Source: a bacterium (lineage in GTDB: Bacteria > Auribacterota > Auribacteria > Auribacterales > Auribacteraceae). From it: DNA of 64,000 nucleotides. Position numbers and translations under genes: made by a program. Numbering within the stretch: the stretch's first letter is position 1; every line of letters begins with the position of its first letter. The stretch covers positions 62,001-126,000 of the forward strand of contig JACKPL010000003.1 in NCBI GenBank assembly GCA_024233545.1, in the 5' to 3' direction. Positions 35,762 through 51,000 of the stretch are shown here, piece by piece. The notes beneath the pieces are model-generated. The model was not told the origin of the DNA. It worked only from the letters and a program-made list of their open reading frames with translations, and made no database searches.

Positions 35762-35791
35762 GCGCGGAATGGCGTGGAAAAGCGCGGAATA
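35762..35791. repeat. Triple tandem 10-base repeat in the divergent intergenic region
   Basis: GCGCGGAATG (35762), GCGTGGAAAA (35772) and GCGCGGAATA (35782) follow each other with exact 10-base spacing, one helical turn. The block lies between the divergent heme/iron operon and the giant surface-protein gene, in otherwise AT-rich DNA. It looks like a set of phased protein-binding sites. The remaining sequence of the ~400-base gap (35626-36022) shows no gene. Confidence 0.5.
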
Positions 35792-36022
35792 CCGTGCTTT
35801 AGAGATGCGTAAAGCATTGCAAAAAAACAATTTGAAAGTCATATCTATCTTCTGAAAAGCAGGATAGATTATTTGCTTTTAGGTGGGAACAAGAATTGCG
35901 TATCCCTTGATGAATAATCATGAAATAAAAATACATTGTATTGGTCACAGAAACTTTTAAAATTTGATTTTTTTTTCAAAAGAGAAGAATTTTTATATAA
36001 ATCCATATTTAAAAGGAGAAAT

Positions 36023-39000
36023 ATGATGAATACAGTAGGTGGTACAAGGGGTGGATATCCGCCTATAGTGAAATCTGTTTATTGTCTTTCTTTTTTCCTC
36101 TTGCTTATCCTTTCAGCTTCCTCCGTTTTCCCCATTGATTTAAGCGTAACAGGAACCACAACTTCAATCGATTCGGTACGTTCACAGGTACAAGGTACTA
36201 ATACTGCGGGAACAAGTTCGGTCAGCGTAGCCAATGGATCGTTATTTACTGTTGGCGCACAGGTGTTTATCATCACGATGCAGGGCAGTTCCATCGGTGA
36301 ATATGAGTTCAATACAATAGCCGGCATCTCTTCCAATACGTTGAATTTGCAGAATGTCCTCTCCCACACCTATGGAACAAGCGCTCAGGTAATCCAAGTA
36401 ACGGAATACGGAACGGTAACTGTTTCCAACAGCGGTATTCTGACCTGCTCAGATTGGGATGGTTCGACTGGCGGTGTCTTAGTGATAAAAGCCTCTGGTG
36501 TGGTAGTTGATTCAACGAGTTTTATAGATACTTCAGCAAAAGGTTTTCTCTCTACAACAGGCACGGGTGCAGGAACTTCCGCTACAAGTAGCAATGGCGC
36601 CGGCGGCGGAGCGTACGGCGGCGATGGCGGTGACGGTTACAGCGGGTATGCAGGCGGTACGGGCTATGGATTGATTCATCAGCCGGCCTGCATGGGGTCT
36701 GCCGGCGGACGTAATACGACATACAGCAATAACGGCGGCGACGGCGGTGGAATCGTTTTTATCGAAGCGAGCGGGACAGTGACGGTCAACGGTGTTATCC
36801 GGAGCAATGGGCAGAATTCTCCAAACAGCCATTCTTATAACGGCGGTGCCGGAGCCGGCGGGTCGATTTTCATTTCTGCCGCTTCCATAACGGGTACCAA
36901 TGGGGCGTCATATATGGAAGCATCCGGTGGATCGAATAATTCGACAAGCTATCGCGGCGGCGGTGGCGGCGGCGGGCGTATTGCCATCCATTGTGCCGCA
37001 GGGTCATATTCTTATTCCGGAGAACTCAAAGCATTTGGCGGTAGCGGGTACAACGGTTTTTACGGTGGTGCCGGAACCATTTATACAAAAAAAGGCACGG
37101 ATGAAAATATCGATATCGTCAACATCGATTATAACTGCGATTATACACAATTGGCTCATGATGGCACGGATATTTCAGTCAATGTTATGTACGTCGAATG
37201 GGCTCGGTTGAATTATGTCAATTTTGAAGGGTGTACCATCCTCGATGTGCGTAACAGTGATTTGACTCTGAACCCTTCTTCAGATGCTGAATTCGACACA
37301 GTTGTTTTTGCGGTCGACTTGTCAGGAACCCGAACGCTTGCCCTCGCTCAAAATGTGACAGTTAATACGGTTACCGTTGCAGGATTGAACGAATCGAACC
37401 ATGCAAATCTCACGCTTTCGGGCGGAACCAATATTACTGATAAAATCAACTTGAACGGCTATACATCGCTGACAAATAGTACCGACATGGCGGTTCCGGT
37501 AAAAATTTATTTAAGCAATAATGATAATGATATTACGAATAATGCGGGCAACCATTTGCGGTTTGCTAACTTTGAACTCGGAAATAATTCCAATTGCACT
37601 AATAATGGCACGATAGAAGTATTAAATGACCTGATTTCTGTTCCAAACGGCAGTATCATTCAAGGTTCCGGTTCGTTTTATGATAACGACAATAACCTTA
37701 TTGTATATTCAGGCGGAACATATGTGTCTCAAACAGCTGATGCCGAATACTTTAATAATATAGAATTTCAGTCCGGCGCAACAGTATATCATCTTGGTAA
37801 CTCGACGGCGGAGTCGTATAAACTTCATTTTGTATGTAGCGGCAACTTTACTATTCAGGACGGGGTAACCATTGATCTTACCGGTAAAGGATATCGGTAC
37901 GCAAGCGGTCCCGGTGCAGGAAACGATGCATTGTATTATTCCGGATGCGTATACAATCATTATTCATACAATTATTATTACAATGGCGGCGGCGGCGCGG
38001 CTCACGGCGGAAATGGTTCTGATGCCTACCAGCTCAGCGGGAACTATGGAAAAGGCGGAGACCAATATGGTGATATTTCCAACCCTGTTAATATCGGTTC
38101 AGGCGGTGGAAACGGTAAATATACTTATCTTGGATATGCGTACTATGCCTGCTATTCTGTAACCACATATCAGGGCGGTTACGGCGGTGGTGCGTTCATT
38201 GCTGATATTGCTGGGACATTTACCTTAAACGGAACGATTAAAGTCAACGGGACAAACGGCACTTCCGGTTCAGGTAATGCATCAGGCGGCGGCGGCGCAG
38301 GCGGATCGGTGAATATTTCATGTAATGATTTTATCGGTACGAATGTATCGGCGAGTATTGAAGCCAACGGCGGTAGCCGGTATTCCGGACAATACGGCGG
38401 CGGTGGTGCCGGCGGACGCATTTCAATAAAAGCCGATTCATCGTATTCTTTTGCCGGTTCTTTATCCTCTTACGGCGGTAACGGCAAAGGAACGAGCTCT
38501 TCTTCAAGCTATACTGTATACGGCGGCGCAGGAACGATCTATGTAAAAAATGGTTCGCAAGATTCATTGACAGTCAAAAATGCAATTACCCAAACGGACT
38601 TTATTACCAGCGATTTAACCACGATTAACGACTCGGAAATTCTCCAAGACGGAACCGTGCTTGATCTTCAAGGTGTTAATGTCGATATGACGGTTGGGAT
38701 GTCTGTCAATACGGTGAGCATCATCGATTCCCAAGTAAACGCCGCAACAGCATCTGATATTACCATCAATACGGTTACGGTTTCTACCCCATCCACCCGC
38801 AACAGCACCTTCCATTTAGGAAGTGTTACGGGAAATGTTTCGATTACCACCATGAACGTTACCGGCTACAATGCTTCATACCGCGGGCAATCTACCGTGC
38901 CGGAAAACAGCATACTTATGTATTTGGAACTCAACGGATATACAACAATATATAATTACGGCACTATTGCAACCGCTGTTCTTAACAATACCGATAACGA

Positions 39001-42000
39001 CATTTATAACTATTCAAGCGGTTCCATAGGATTTCCCGTTTTGATTATCACAAACGGGAGTACATTTTTCAATGCTGGGATTTTTGCCGTCGGCGATAAC
39101 AACCTGACAGTAGAAAGCGGCGGTACATTTCAATCTCAAACCGCCGCCCCCATGACGTTCAATACGGTATGGATTAAAAACGGCGCGACGGTTACACAAT
39201 CCGCATCAACGGCATCCAACGAGTATAAAATATATTTTATATGTACAGATTTTACCTTGGAACAAGGCGCAACAATCAACGCAAGTTTTAAAGGTTATCC
39301 GAACACACAAGGACCGGGTAAAGGTATGTCTACCTCGTCATCCAGTTACGGTGCCGCGGGCGGTTCGTATGGCGGTAACGGAAGCAACGGATATAATGTT
39401 GAAGTAGAATGCGAGGGATACGGTTTAATAACTGATCCGGTATATGTCGGTTCGGGCGGCGGCGACAATACCTATAGTTCCCTTTCCCGCGGCGGATACG
39501 GCGGCGGCGCAGTAATTCTTGAAGTAGCAAACACGGCGGTTATCAATGGATATATCTATGTAAACGGAGAACCTGCATCAAGCGGCGGGACTTCGCGCCA
39601 TGGCGGCGGCGGTTCAGGCGGTGCAGTTAATATCGAAGCCGCAAATATCTCACTCGGTTCGACAGCACGGTTGGAAGCAAAAGGCGGTAGCCGCTATTCG
39701 TCATATAACGGCGGCGGCGGCGGCGGCGGGCGTATTGCGTTGAAAGCTTCCTCGAGCATGACAATCGATCCGAGTTCGGTTGTTGAATATTACGGCGGGC
39801 AAGGATACAACTCGATTTACGGCGGCGCAGGGACATACTATACGAAACTTGGATCGGTTGAAAAACTCTTTATTCAAGGAACAAATCAAAATCGCGCTCA
39901 GACAATAATAGACGATACTGCCGAACCGATTAACCTTACGTTGCTCTCTTTGAATCAAGCTACCGTCGATCTCCTTTCGCTGACTGGATGTACTGAATTG
40001 CAGGTAGTCAACACCGACCTTATGTTTCTGCCGACAAACGCTATAACGATTGATACCGTAGCTATTTCCCTCGTTTCGTCTGCGTTGAATAATAGGCGTT
40101 CAACATTCGGCGCTTTGGTTGATATGGCTAATGTTACTGTCCAAGGATACAATGCTTCCCGCCATGCTGAACTTGAACTGGTAAACGGCGCTGATATTAC
40201 AGCAAGCCTGCAGACAAACGGATACACAACAGTATACAATAATACTTCGATAAACCTTCCCGCAACATTTACTATGTCGGGGACAGACAACGATATATAT
40301 AATTATTCTTCAGGAATTATCATATTGCCGACATTTGTCGTATCTGCCAACTCCTATGTTCAGGATTTCGGAACGATTACGCCCGTTGACACTAATCTCA
40401 CTATCAATAGCGGCGGAATATATGATATCGCAAAAAATGCAACTCTAACATATACCAATGTAATAGTGAGCGGAACCCTGACGCATACTCAGGATACTGC
40501 AAACAACTGCGATATCGACATAATTTGTACAGGCAACCTTACCGTTTCCGGAACGATCGATGCTTCCGGCAGGGGATATGTGCAGGATGACGGCGCAGGC
40601 AAAGGGACAAGCACCTCAAACAGTAGTTACGGCGGCGGCGGCGCAGGGCACGGCGGACGCGGTTCCGAAGCATATAGCGCAATAAGCGGCGGTTCTCAAT
40701 ACGGAGTCATAAAACATCCCGTTACTTACGGTTCAGGCGGCGGTTCAAATACCTATTACAATTATCTCGGCGGTTCGGGCGGCGGGCGAGTCAAGCTTGT
40801 TGTTGCGGGGACTGCTACTGTTCAAGGTACTATCAAGACAAATGGAATAAGCGCACCGAATGGCGGTAGTTCGCGTTCGGGCGGCGGCGGATCGGGCGGA
40901 AGTATCTGGATTGATACTTCAGTTTTAACCGGAACCGGTTCTATACAATCCAACGGAGGCGACAACTATTCTTCTTCATCATATTATGGCGGCGGCGGCG
41001 CGGGCGGGCGGATAGCAATCTATACAAGTTCCAGCAACTCTTTCAATGACAGTCAATATATCGCTTCAGGCGGTAGAGGGTATAATAATTTCTACGGAGC
41101 CGCCGGAACAATTTATGTCAATAATAACGCAGTTGAAAGTCTCATCGTGAAAAACAGTTCTACTTCTCAAAGAGAATTGACTGTTATAGAGAATGACAAC
41201 GAAACCCCGTCTGATCTCGAAATATTTAAAATCCAAAATGCAAATATCCAGATTGATAAACTGGCAACTGTATCGATGATGGATGTTGACGATTCCGATG
41301 TCAATCTTAACCTTTCTGCGGCATGTAGTATTAACCAACTTGATTTTGTTGTAGGCGTTGCGGTAAGCAATAGAACACTTACCGTGCCGGCAATGGCTGA
41401 TATCGTATCGCTTATGTTCGATGGGCATAATTCATCGTACCGCGCTATTGTTACCCTTGCGGACGGTGTCGATATCACAAATTCAATTACTTTGAACGGT
41501 TATACGACACTTCATAATTATACGGTCATAAACCTGCCGTATGGTTTCCATATGAATAATACGGATAACATTATTTATAACTATGGCACCGGCCATATTA
41601 CTTTTGCATCCTTAATCATAAGCGGCACGGCGATTCATAATGATGGGACAATCGTGAGCCAAGATAAAACAATCACAATCAATAGCGGCAGTACTTTCTA
41701 CGTCAACAGCCAGATGCCCTTACCCGACTATGATTTGATTGTGAATTCCGGCGGAACATATTTCTGCCAGACTGCTGTACCGATTCAATTCCGTCACGTC
41801 ACCGTTAATACCGGCGGAATAATGACGCATGATTCGAATACGAATACGCCTGCATATAAATTAGCATTTGACTGTTCAGGAAACTTCACGCTCAATACCG
41901 GCGGTTTAATAGATGTGAACGGCAAAGGATATACGTATGATCAAGGCCCCGGCAAAGGCACTCAGCCGACAAACAGCTCCTATGGCGGCGGCGGAGCCGG

Positions 42001-45000
42001 ATACGGCGGCGACGGAAGCGATGCCTATAACAACACTGTTTCTGCCGGGCAAGGCGGCAGTGCATTCGGACAACTCAACAATTCTACCGAACTCGGATCG
42101 GGCGGAGGAAGCACCTACAATGGAACCTATGGCAACGGGAGCGCTGGCGGCGGCGCAGTTATACTTGACATCGCCGGAACACTAACTCTTGACGGTACAA
42201 TCAGGGCAAATGCGGCTGATGTAACGTCCGGTTCAAGCAGTCGATGCGGCGGCGGAGGAGCTGGCGGTTCGGTGCATATGCAGGCATCGGTTATTACTGG
42301 AACAAATACCTCTGCGATAATCGAGTCAAAAGGCGGAAAACGGTATTCAAGTTACTATGGCGGCGGCGGAGCTGGCGGGCGTATTGCGTTGATCTGCACA
42401 ACCTATTCGTATTCAGGAGATTTTAATGCCGCCGGCGGACAAGGTTATTACAAAAACGGCGGTACTGGAACCGTATATATCGAAGACAGCGCCGTAAAAC
42501 ATGTTAAAGTTATTGGAAGCTTGCCTTCATCATCTTCAATCCCTGAATATGAGTTAACTCCAATAAAAGATAACGATTCCGTTCCGTCAATTGTAGCGAC
42601 GTATGAAATCGATTCGGCAAATGTGGAAATCAACAAACTGCAAACCTGTGAAACAATGACGTTGATTGATGCAGATGTGAATATCAATACATCCTCAACA
42701 TGCACAATCAATACGGCAACGCATACCGTTCATAATAACACCTATAAACATCGGCGAATAACCTGCCAACCGAATACAGTGATTAAAGATTTTACCGCTC
42801 AGGGAACCGTTACTTCCTATCATGCGGAATTAGAGCTGATAAACGGTTCGTCGATCAAAGACCATCTTGCAACAAACGGGTATACGACCCTGTACAATTA
42901 TACAACGATAACTCTTCCTTCCGCTCCGAATGATTTTTCTCGCAGTGGAACGGATAACGATATTTACAATTATGAAACAGGGAACATAACCCTCCCTACT
43001 CTGGTTGTTACGCAATATTCGTATATTCAGGATTTCGGCGTCATCACTCCGGTCGATACCGATCTTACGATCGACAATGGCGGAACCTATGACATTGCAA
43101 AAAATGCCGCCCTTACTTTTACTGATGTCATTGTGAACGGTACGCTCACCCATACGCAAAATACAACATCGGGATATAAAATTAAGCTTGTTGTCACCAA
43201 TGGATGTACCGTCGGTGCCACAGGATTGATTGATGCAGTAGGAAAAGGGTATGGTTCCGAACAGGGGCCCGGAGCCGGCGCCAACCAGAATGTATCGAAC
43301 AGTTCATATGCCGGCGGCGGCGGCGCGTATGGCGGTTGGGGCGGAAAATCATATAATAACCTTGCGAATACCAATCCGCCTTATGGCTCTCTCACTAATC
43401 CGGTTGATTACGGTTCGGGCGGCGGGCGAAACACATATTACAGTTTTCCGGCAGGGTCAGGCGGCGGCATTGTCGATATCACTGTTGCCGGTTCTTTAAC
43501 TGTCTCCGGAACGATTCGATGCGACGGTTCAAACAGCGATCAGAAAGGCGGCGGCGGGTCAGGAGGATCCATTAAACTTGTTACTAATATTTTGACCGGA
43601 ACTTCGACGGGAATGATAGCCAGCAACGGCGGAAATAAGTATACCTATGGCGGCGGCGGTTCAGGAGGAAGAATTGCGGTATATTGTAATTCAAACAGTT
43701 ATGCCGGCCAGTTCCAAGCGTCCGGCGGAGACGGCTATAATCATTCCACAAACCGGTATGGCGGAGCAGGAACCGTTTATATTGATGCAAACGGCTCAAA
43801 AACCATACAAGTTAAAAATACCTATAGCGGATATAAGGCGCCAACCATTATTGATAACGATGCCGCTATTCCGGCAACAGTTGAGAACTATATAATCGAA
43901 AATGCCGATCTGACTGTAAAAAAACTTACCGGCTGTACATCAATGTCTGTAAAAGATTCAATAATAGTATTTGACAATATCGGCGTTGCGAATATTACGA
44001 ATATGACCGTTCAGGGTTCGAATACATCTTACGGTAAGTCGGTTGTCACTATTCCTGCCAGTATGTCGATTACCAATCAAATGATACTGAACGGATATTC
44101 ACTGTTGAATAATTATGGGCAAATCAATCTTCTGCAGTTAAATAACAATTACAATGATGTCTACAATTATACCGGCGCTGTTGCGGCGGCGCCAACCTTA
44201 GATTTGCACCAGTACTCTAATTTTGCGAATTACGGCGCGTTTTCGATTCAGGACGGAAATCTGGTAATTGGAAATGCAAGCACCTATACGGTAACGGATA
44301 AAACACAACTTACATTTAACAATGTGACTATTCAGTCTGGAGGCATTTTAACACATCTGCCGAATACCAATCAGGAATTATATAAGGTCAATATATATTG
44401 TACAGGGAATTTTGATATTCAGTCCGGCGGCAAAATAGATGTAAGTGCGAAAGGCTATTCTGCCAGCGAAGGCCCCGGTGCAGGCAGTGACATATCGACT
44501 TCGAGCTATGGCGGCGGCGGCGCATCGTATGGCGGGTTAGGGTCGCAAGGATATTCAAACGTTGCGGCGGGTGTGTCATACGGTTCCATAAGTAACCCGA
44601 CCGACCTTGGTTCAGGCGGCGGCACCAACACTTATCAGAATTATCAAGGCGGCGCGGGCGGCGGCGCGGTGATTCTTGATGTTGACGGGACATTCACAAT
44701 CAACGGATATATTTATGCAGACGGTGGAACTCCATCTACTTTGACAACCTACAATGGCGGCGGCGGGTCGGGAGGATCGGTTAACATTACAGCTACAACG
44801 CTTAATGGTTCCGGATACATCTATGCAAAAGGGGCGTATAACGGAAGTACCGGATATTACGGCGGCGGAGGAGGCGGCGGGCGTATTGCTATTTCTTGTG
44901 CCGCCAATAATCATTCCTATCCCGATCGGTTTCAAGCCTATGGAAATTATGGAAGGTCTACCGGCACCTATTACCGAGGCGGCGCCGGAACAGTCTATAT

Positions 45001-48000
45001 TAAGGTAGGCGGCAACGAACAATTACGGATTGTCAACGATTCCAATTATTACCAAGCTCCTACCCCTCTCGAGGTTCCTTTGAACATTGATATGCTGTGG
45101 CTCGATAGAGCGGTTGTAATTCTTGATAATGAAGGAATGGCATTCGATACTGTTTCGGTATTAAATTCGCAATTGACTATCGATACCGTCGGCAATACTT
45201 CTATTTCCGATCTGAACATAACTCAAAACACCACGCAGTACAATAGTTACCATACAACATTAGGCGAAAATGTGACAGTGCAGAATGCAACGACATATAG
45301 TACGAGCACCTCATATTATGCATATTTTACACTAGAAGAAGGTGCGGCGGTTGCAAATAACCTTACTATGGGCGGCAACTCATATGTTTATAACCACGGT
45401 TCTATCGGAGGCTTAACAAGGACTGCCGGACGGACATACAATTTACTCTATAACTATGATACTTCCACCATAACCGCAGCAAACCTTAATCTCAATTCAT
45501 ACGATTATTTTCTTTATGACGGAACTGTAACGGTTGTCGATGCATCTCTTATGGATTTGCAGTCATACAGCACACTGGAATTTGCTTCAACCAGCCAGCT
45601 TGTTATCGATTCGGTGAGGGTTCGAGGCAACGCGCTCATAACCCATACCGCTAATGATAATTCAATAGAATCAATGGTTAATATCCTCTGTTCCGGCGAT
45701 TTCCAAATCGACCAGAACGGTAAGGTAGACGTTACCGCAAAAGGATATGCCGCAGGCAACGGGCCCGGACAAGGAACCGATGCTGAAACCGGTTTTAGCA
45801 ACACGGGCGGCGGCGGCGGCGCATACGGCGGAAATGGCGGGCATCCGTACCGGTTTGCCAATGAAGGCGGTGAACGAGGCATTGCCTATGACAATGATTC
45901 TGTTAAAAATCCCCTTAATTTCGGATCAGGCGGCGGCGCAGGGTACCGTACCGCAACACCTTACTATGGAGGCGCTGGCGGCGGATTGATAAAATTGAAC
46001 ATCGGCGGAGCATTAAAATTAGACCGCAATTCATATATCCTTGCAGATGGCGCCAGTGCCACAACCGGTTCTTCCAGTACGTGCGGCGGCGGCGGTGCGG
46101 GTGGCGGAATCAATATCACGACGGCAACGCTCAGCTTTATCGGTACATCCGGGCAAGCATATATTGAAGCGGACGGTGGAAACAGGTATTCGAGCTTCTA
46201 CGGCGGCGGCGGCGGCGGCGGAAGAATTCATATCGGTTATCAAGCGTTCCCTGCTCCTGCGAGTTTCAGCATTCATGCGACAAAAGGAACAGGGTACTAT
46301 ACCGATGCGGCAAACGGCCCTGCAAACGGTACCGTCGATATCGCGGCAGACCCTGCCGGTACAATTACCGTTCTTGCTAGCCCTTCAACACTGCATGCCA
46401 ACAGCAACGAAGTATCACATATAACAGCCGGCCCAGTGCGCGATTTTGTTGGACAGACAGTTGGCGACGGCACGGAAATTACAATTGGCGCTACAAACGG
46501 TACAATTCTAAATGCCGCAGATATAAATCTTATTGAGCCGGGAATCCAATTATATACTGTCAGCGGATATGTCTATTTTGATCTGAAAGCGACTATCGGC
46601 ACCCAGGCAGGAACCATTACGGTGAGCGCTGATTCCGTAGTCGGTTCAGCGGCAGGCGAGACAATGGTTTCCGTTGTTGTCGGCAATCCGACAGGAACGA
46701 TTACCCTTACTCCAACACCTGCGCAAATTACAGCGGACGGATCGACGACGGCAATCATAACCAGCAACGCCTTGCATGATGAGTTCGGCAATACAATTCC
46801 TGCCGGACAATATGTTACGGTAAGCACTAACCGCGGCACAATTACAACTCCAGATGCGACAGGCACTATTGCCGGAAAACAAGTTGCTGTTCTCGCTGAC
46901 GGAACGATTTCTTTTGTAATACAGAGCAGTACTAATGCCGGCAATGCGCTCATTTCAGCCGACTCACATCTCGGCGATGCGTATGGTGAAGTTACGGTAA
47001 GCATGATACCCGGAGAACTGGATAAATTGATTGTGCTTATGCCGGGAGAATCATACAGTAAACCTGCGGGTTCGGGGAAAACCGGTGTTCCGTCGAACCG
47101 AACTGCAGGGTCAAGTTATATCGTAACTATAATGGCAGTCGATGAATACAATAATATTATCACTTCCAATACAGATACAGTAGAGCTTATCTCCAACCAA
47201 GAATTTTCAAATGTGTCTCCTTCTCAGCAAACATTCAACGGTATCAGCGGGCAAATGACTTTTTCTGTTACCGAATACATTGCCGATAGCGGAGTTATGC
47301 TTACCGTCAACAATATTTCAAATAGCGCGTTCAATACAACAAGCAGTGCGTATACTATCGGTAATGCGGTGCCTGCAAAACTGCAAATTCTGATGCCGGG
47401 TGAAACACTCTATTCCGGTTCGCCGACGGGTAAAACAGGCACGGCTGTCCATCAACGCGCCGGCCAGCCGTTTAACATTTATATCAATATGGTTGATGCT
47501 TTTTTTAATATTGTTCAAGGGAGAAACGATACGGTAACACTTACTTCAAATGGCCCGAATGCTGTTTTGCCGGCAGTACAACTTGTTAACGGTACAGATT
47601 ACGTCACCGTAACCGAAAACGATTTGAGCGGCGGTTTGACACGGCAGTTATCCGCATCGGTAACCGACCCGCAGATTAGCGATGCCCAAAGCGTATTGTT
47701 CGGCGTGTTCAATTCTATTCCGAGTATCGTTTCGGTTGTTCCCAATGAATCTCGTCCGGGAATTACCAAAATTCTCACTGTTTCAGGTACGGAGTTCAGC
47801 AATGGCGCAACCGTCGAGTTTATCGGCGGAGGAATAGATGTGAACGACGTTACTTTTGTAGGCAACAGCGAATTGACGGTAACTGTCTATGTTCAGCCTT
47901 CAGCGGCGGTTGGATATCGTGACGTTCGCATAATAAATCCCGATATGGCGGATGATGTCGGTTCCGCTATGTTCCGCGTGTGGGACAACGAATCGCCAGC

Positions 48001-51000
48001 CATTGCCAATCTTTCCGTGCCCTCAGGTGCGACAACTGGCGATACGGTCGTTGTTTCTTTTGACGTAAACGAATTGTTGGCGGCGAATCCTGTGGTTACA
48101 ATAGACGGAAATACTATTGGCGCTCCAACACAGATCAGCAACGGAGGATTAACCTACACCTATGAATACATGGTGAACGGTTCTGAAAACACAGGATATG
48201 TGGAAGTTATTGTAACAGCGCAGGATTTTGTCGGAAATACCAGTCAGGCAAAAACGCATGTTATTTTCGATTTCAACGATCCGTCTCTCAGCAACAAAGT
48301 AATCGATCCTGTAACAATATCTCCTGACGGGGATTTTGTGAATGATGCGGCAAATATTGCGTTCAACATCGTCGATGAAAGTTCCTATTTTGATGTCACG
48401 GTAACCATCCAGAGCGGATTGACTCCTATCCGTCAACTTTGGGATGGGCAAGTTAACGGCAGGTATTTTACGAGAACATGGGATGGCAAAGACGATTTCG
48501 GCAGTTCTGTGCCGGACGGCATCTATCTCGTTAAAGTTACCGTTACCGACCCTGCAAATAATTTTGTAGAGGAAAATATCGGATCGATTACTGTAGATTA
48601 TACCGCTGACCAACAGCCGTATATTGTGTTTGTCGAAGAAGTTCAGTTTGCTAACGTCGGCAACGGAGTGTTCAGCCTTCCTATCTCCTTGATAAATAAT
48701 GACTTGATTGACGCACACACGCTTACTGTTCTTGATGTAATCAATACGGATATGTCGGTGGATGTACATTTCACTACAAATCCCGGTGGTGTAACAATAC
48801 CTGCAATGCTCGATAACGATGTACTGTTATATGTAGATTCATCAAACCCTGATTATGACCGTGTTGATGTCCAGCTGAAACTGGTTAACGAAATGGCAGA
48901 CCAAATAGATTACGCAAATCTGAGAATCTACATGAATCCGGTTCCGAAACCTGATTTAGTGGTTACTGCGCAGGATGTAACATTTAATCCCGTCAATCCG
49001 GGGGCGGGGGTCAATACGACGGTGTCGGTTACTGTTAGAAACGTAGGCAATGAAACAGCTTCGAACATCGTTGTTGCATTATCCAGTTTCGGTTCGCCAA
49101 TCGGTTCCGGAACGATAATTATATCATCGTTGGCAGGCGGTGAAGACATAACGATAAATGATACTATTGTTTTTGCATCTGAAGGGCTGAAACTAGTGAA
49201 TATCCAAATTGACCCTTCCGATGCGATAGATGAACTCGACGAATTTAATAACGAAGTAAATAAAATCATCCATGTCGGCATAGTTCCTTTGGTTTCGGGC
49301 GGTATTCGCGTTTTGGCGGACGTTCCTCAGCAGTCTTTAGCAAATAGCGTTATAACTGTTTCGGGAAGAGCTGATTATGCCTTGCTGATAAATGATGTCC
49401 CGAATTATGATTATCCTGTAAAAGGAGCGACAATTTATCTCCAAGTAAAAAATACCGACGGCGATGTTCTGCTCAGCCAAACCGGTTGGTTTACAACAGT
49501 TACCGGCGATTTCGATTTGTCATTCAAACTCCCTCCGGATTTCAGCGCCGGAGAATATGCGCTTGTGAGAATTACCGTTACGGATCATACATTTGTTGGG
49601 GTGACGCAAGTTGCAACCTACATTTATGAATTGCTAACACCCACTGCGCTGGAACCGGATTCGCCTGATGTAGATAATGACGGAATTATGAATATCAACG
49701 ACCCTGATATAGACGGTGACGGTATTCCCAATGAAACCGATCCTGATATAGACGGCGACGGTATTCCCAATGAACATGATATTGTTGTATATGGGCCTAT
49801 TGCAGGCGATCCCGACAGGGACGGCGACGGCATCCCAAATTATTATGATGATGATATAGACGGTGACGGCATTCCGAACGGAAGCGACCCAAGCCCATAC
49901 GGAAGCGGCGGGTTCGGAGGATACGGGACCGGATATGGCGGCGGTTTTGGAAGCGGTAGCGGTAGCGGATACGGCGGTGGGTTTTCCGGAAGCGGCGGGT
50001 TCGGCGGATTCGGCGGCGGAAACGGTTTTGGCGGCGGCGGAGCAGGGTTCAGTATACCTCAGGGCGGGAAAGTCGTTACCGGTACTGGTGAGAGTTCCGG
50101 AGGGTATTCCGGCGATCCTATAACAGTCACCCCGTCTCTTTATGATGCCTATGTACATTCAAGAGATATTGCATTCAGCAACGAAAATCCGCAAGTTGGC
50201 GAGGAAATAACAATCAGTACTGTTGTGTGGGCGGAAGGGTATGGATACAAAGATCTCATTCCCGTTTCGTTCTACGAAATATACCCGACGTACAGCGAAA
50301 CGCGCATTGGCTTTGAACACTATATTTCACGGTTGTATGCCGGAGCAAATAAATCTCTCGCGACATCATGGACAAACTTTGCTGAAGGCGTATACATTAT
50401 TGAAGTTCGGATGGATCAAACATATACCGATGCATGCAATGAAAATAACGAAGCGTCACGGGCAATTATAGTCGGCGAACTCAATCAACTGCTTGATGTA
50501 ATCATCAATCTGCCGGTTGACGGTATGACGTATCATTGTATGCGGGATGTGATAACGATAAAATTCGAAGTGCTGAACGGATTTACAAAGCTTGCGCCGC
50601 AAGACCTCGATACTCTTGTCCTTAAATTCAGCGATTCCATGGCGTTGGTTTCGGATATTATTGTGGTGCAGGGAGGAATATTGAAGGCAGGAACGTTTAA
50701 TCCCTCTAATTATGTATATACAGTATCTATTCAGGCGCCTGTTCCGTTGACCGCACCGATCGGCAATCTTTATCCGGGAACGATAGAGGCTATTGCTCAG
50801 GTGGTTGATAATGATACGGTTCTTAACGGTTCGGACAGTGTCGGCATCAATCTTACGGCAGGTGCGGTTCCTCCCGGTTCAATTGATGTATTTGCAACAA
50901 GTTATGCTGTTCAAATTACATGGCCTGAAGAAACAGGTATCACTGAATATAATGTATACCGCAATGATTCGACACTTGCTACGGTCGAAGAAACGCAGTT

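Noticed and set aside
36600..46300. CRISPR-like or satellite repeat array
   Set aside because: The periodicity is ~1.3 kb and protein-coding; no short direct repeats with unique spacers occur.
36560..50060. Long reverse-strand and alternate-frame open readings across the glycine-rich repeats
   Set aside because: GGC/GCC-rich repeats lack stops in several frames. The products are low-complexity and arginine- or alanine-rich, have no start signals, and overlap a well-supported gene.
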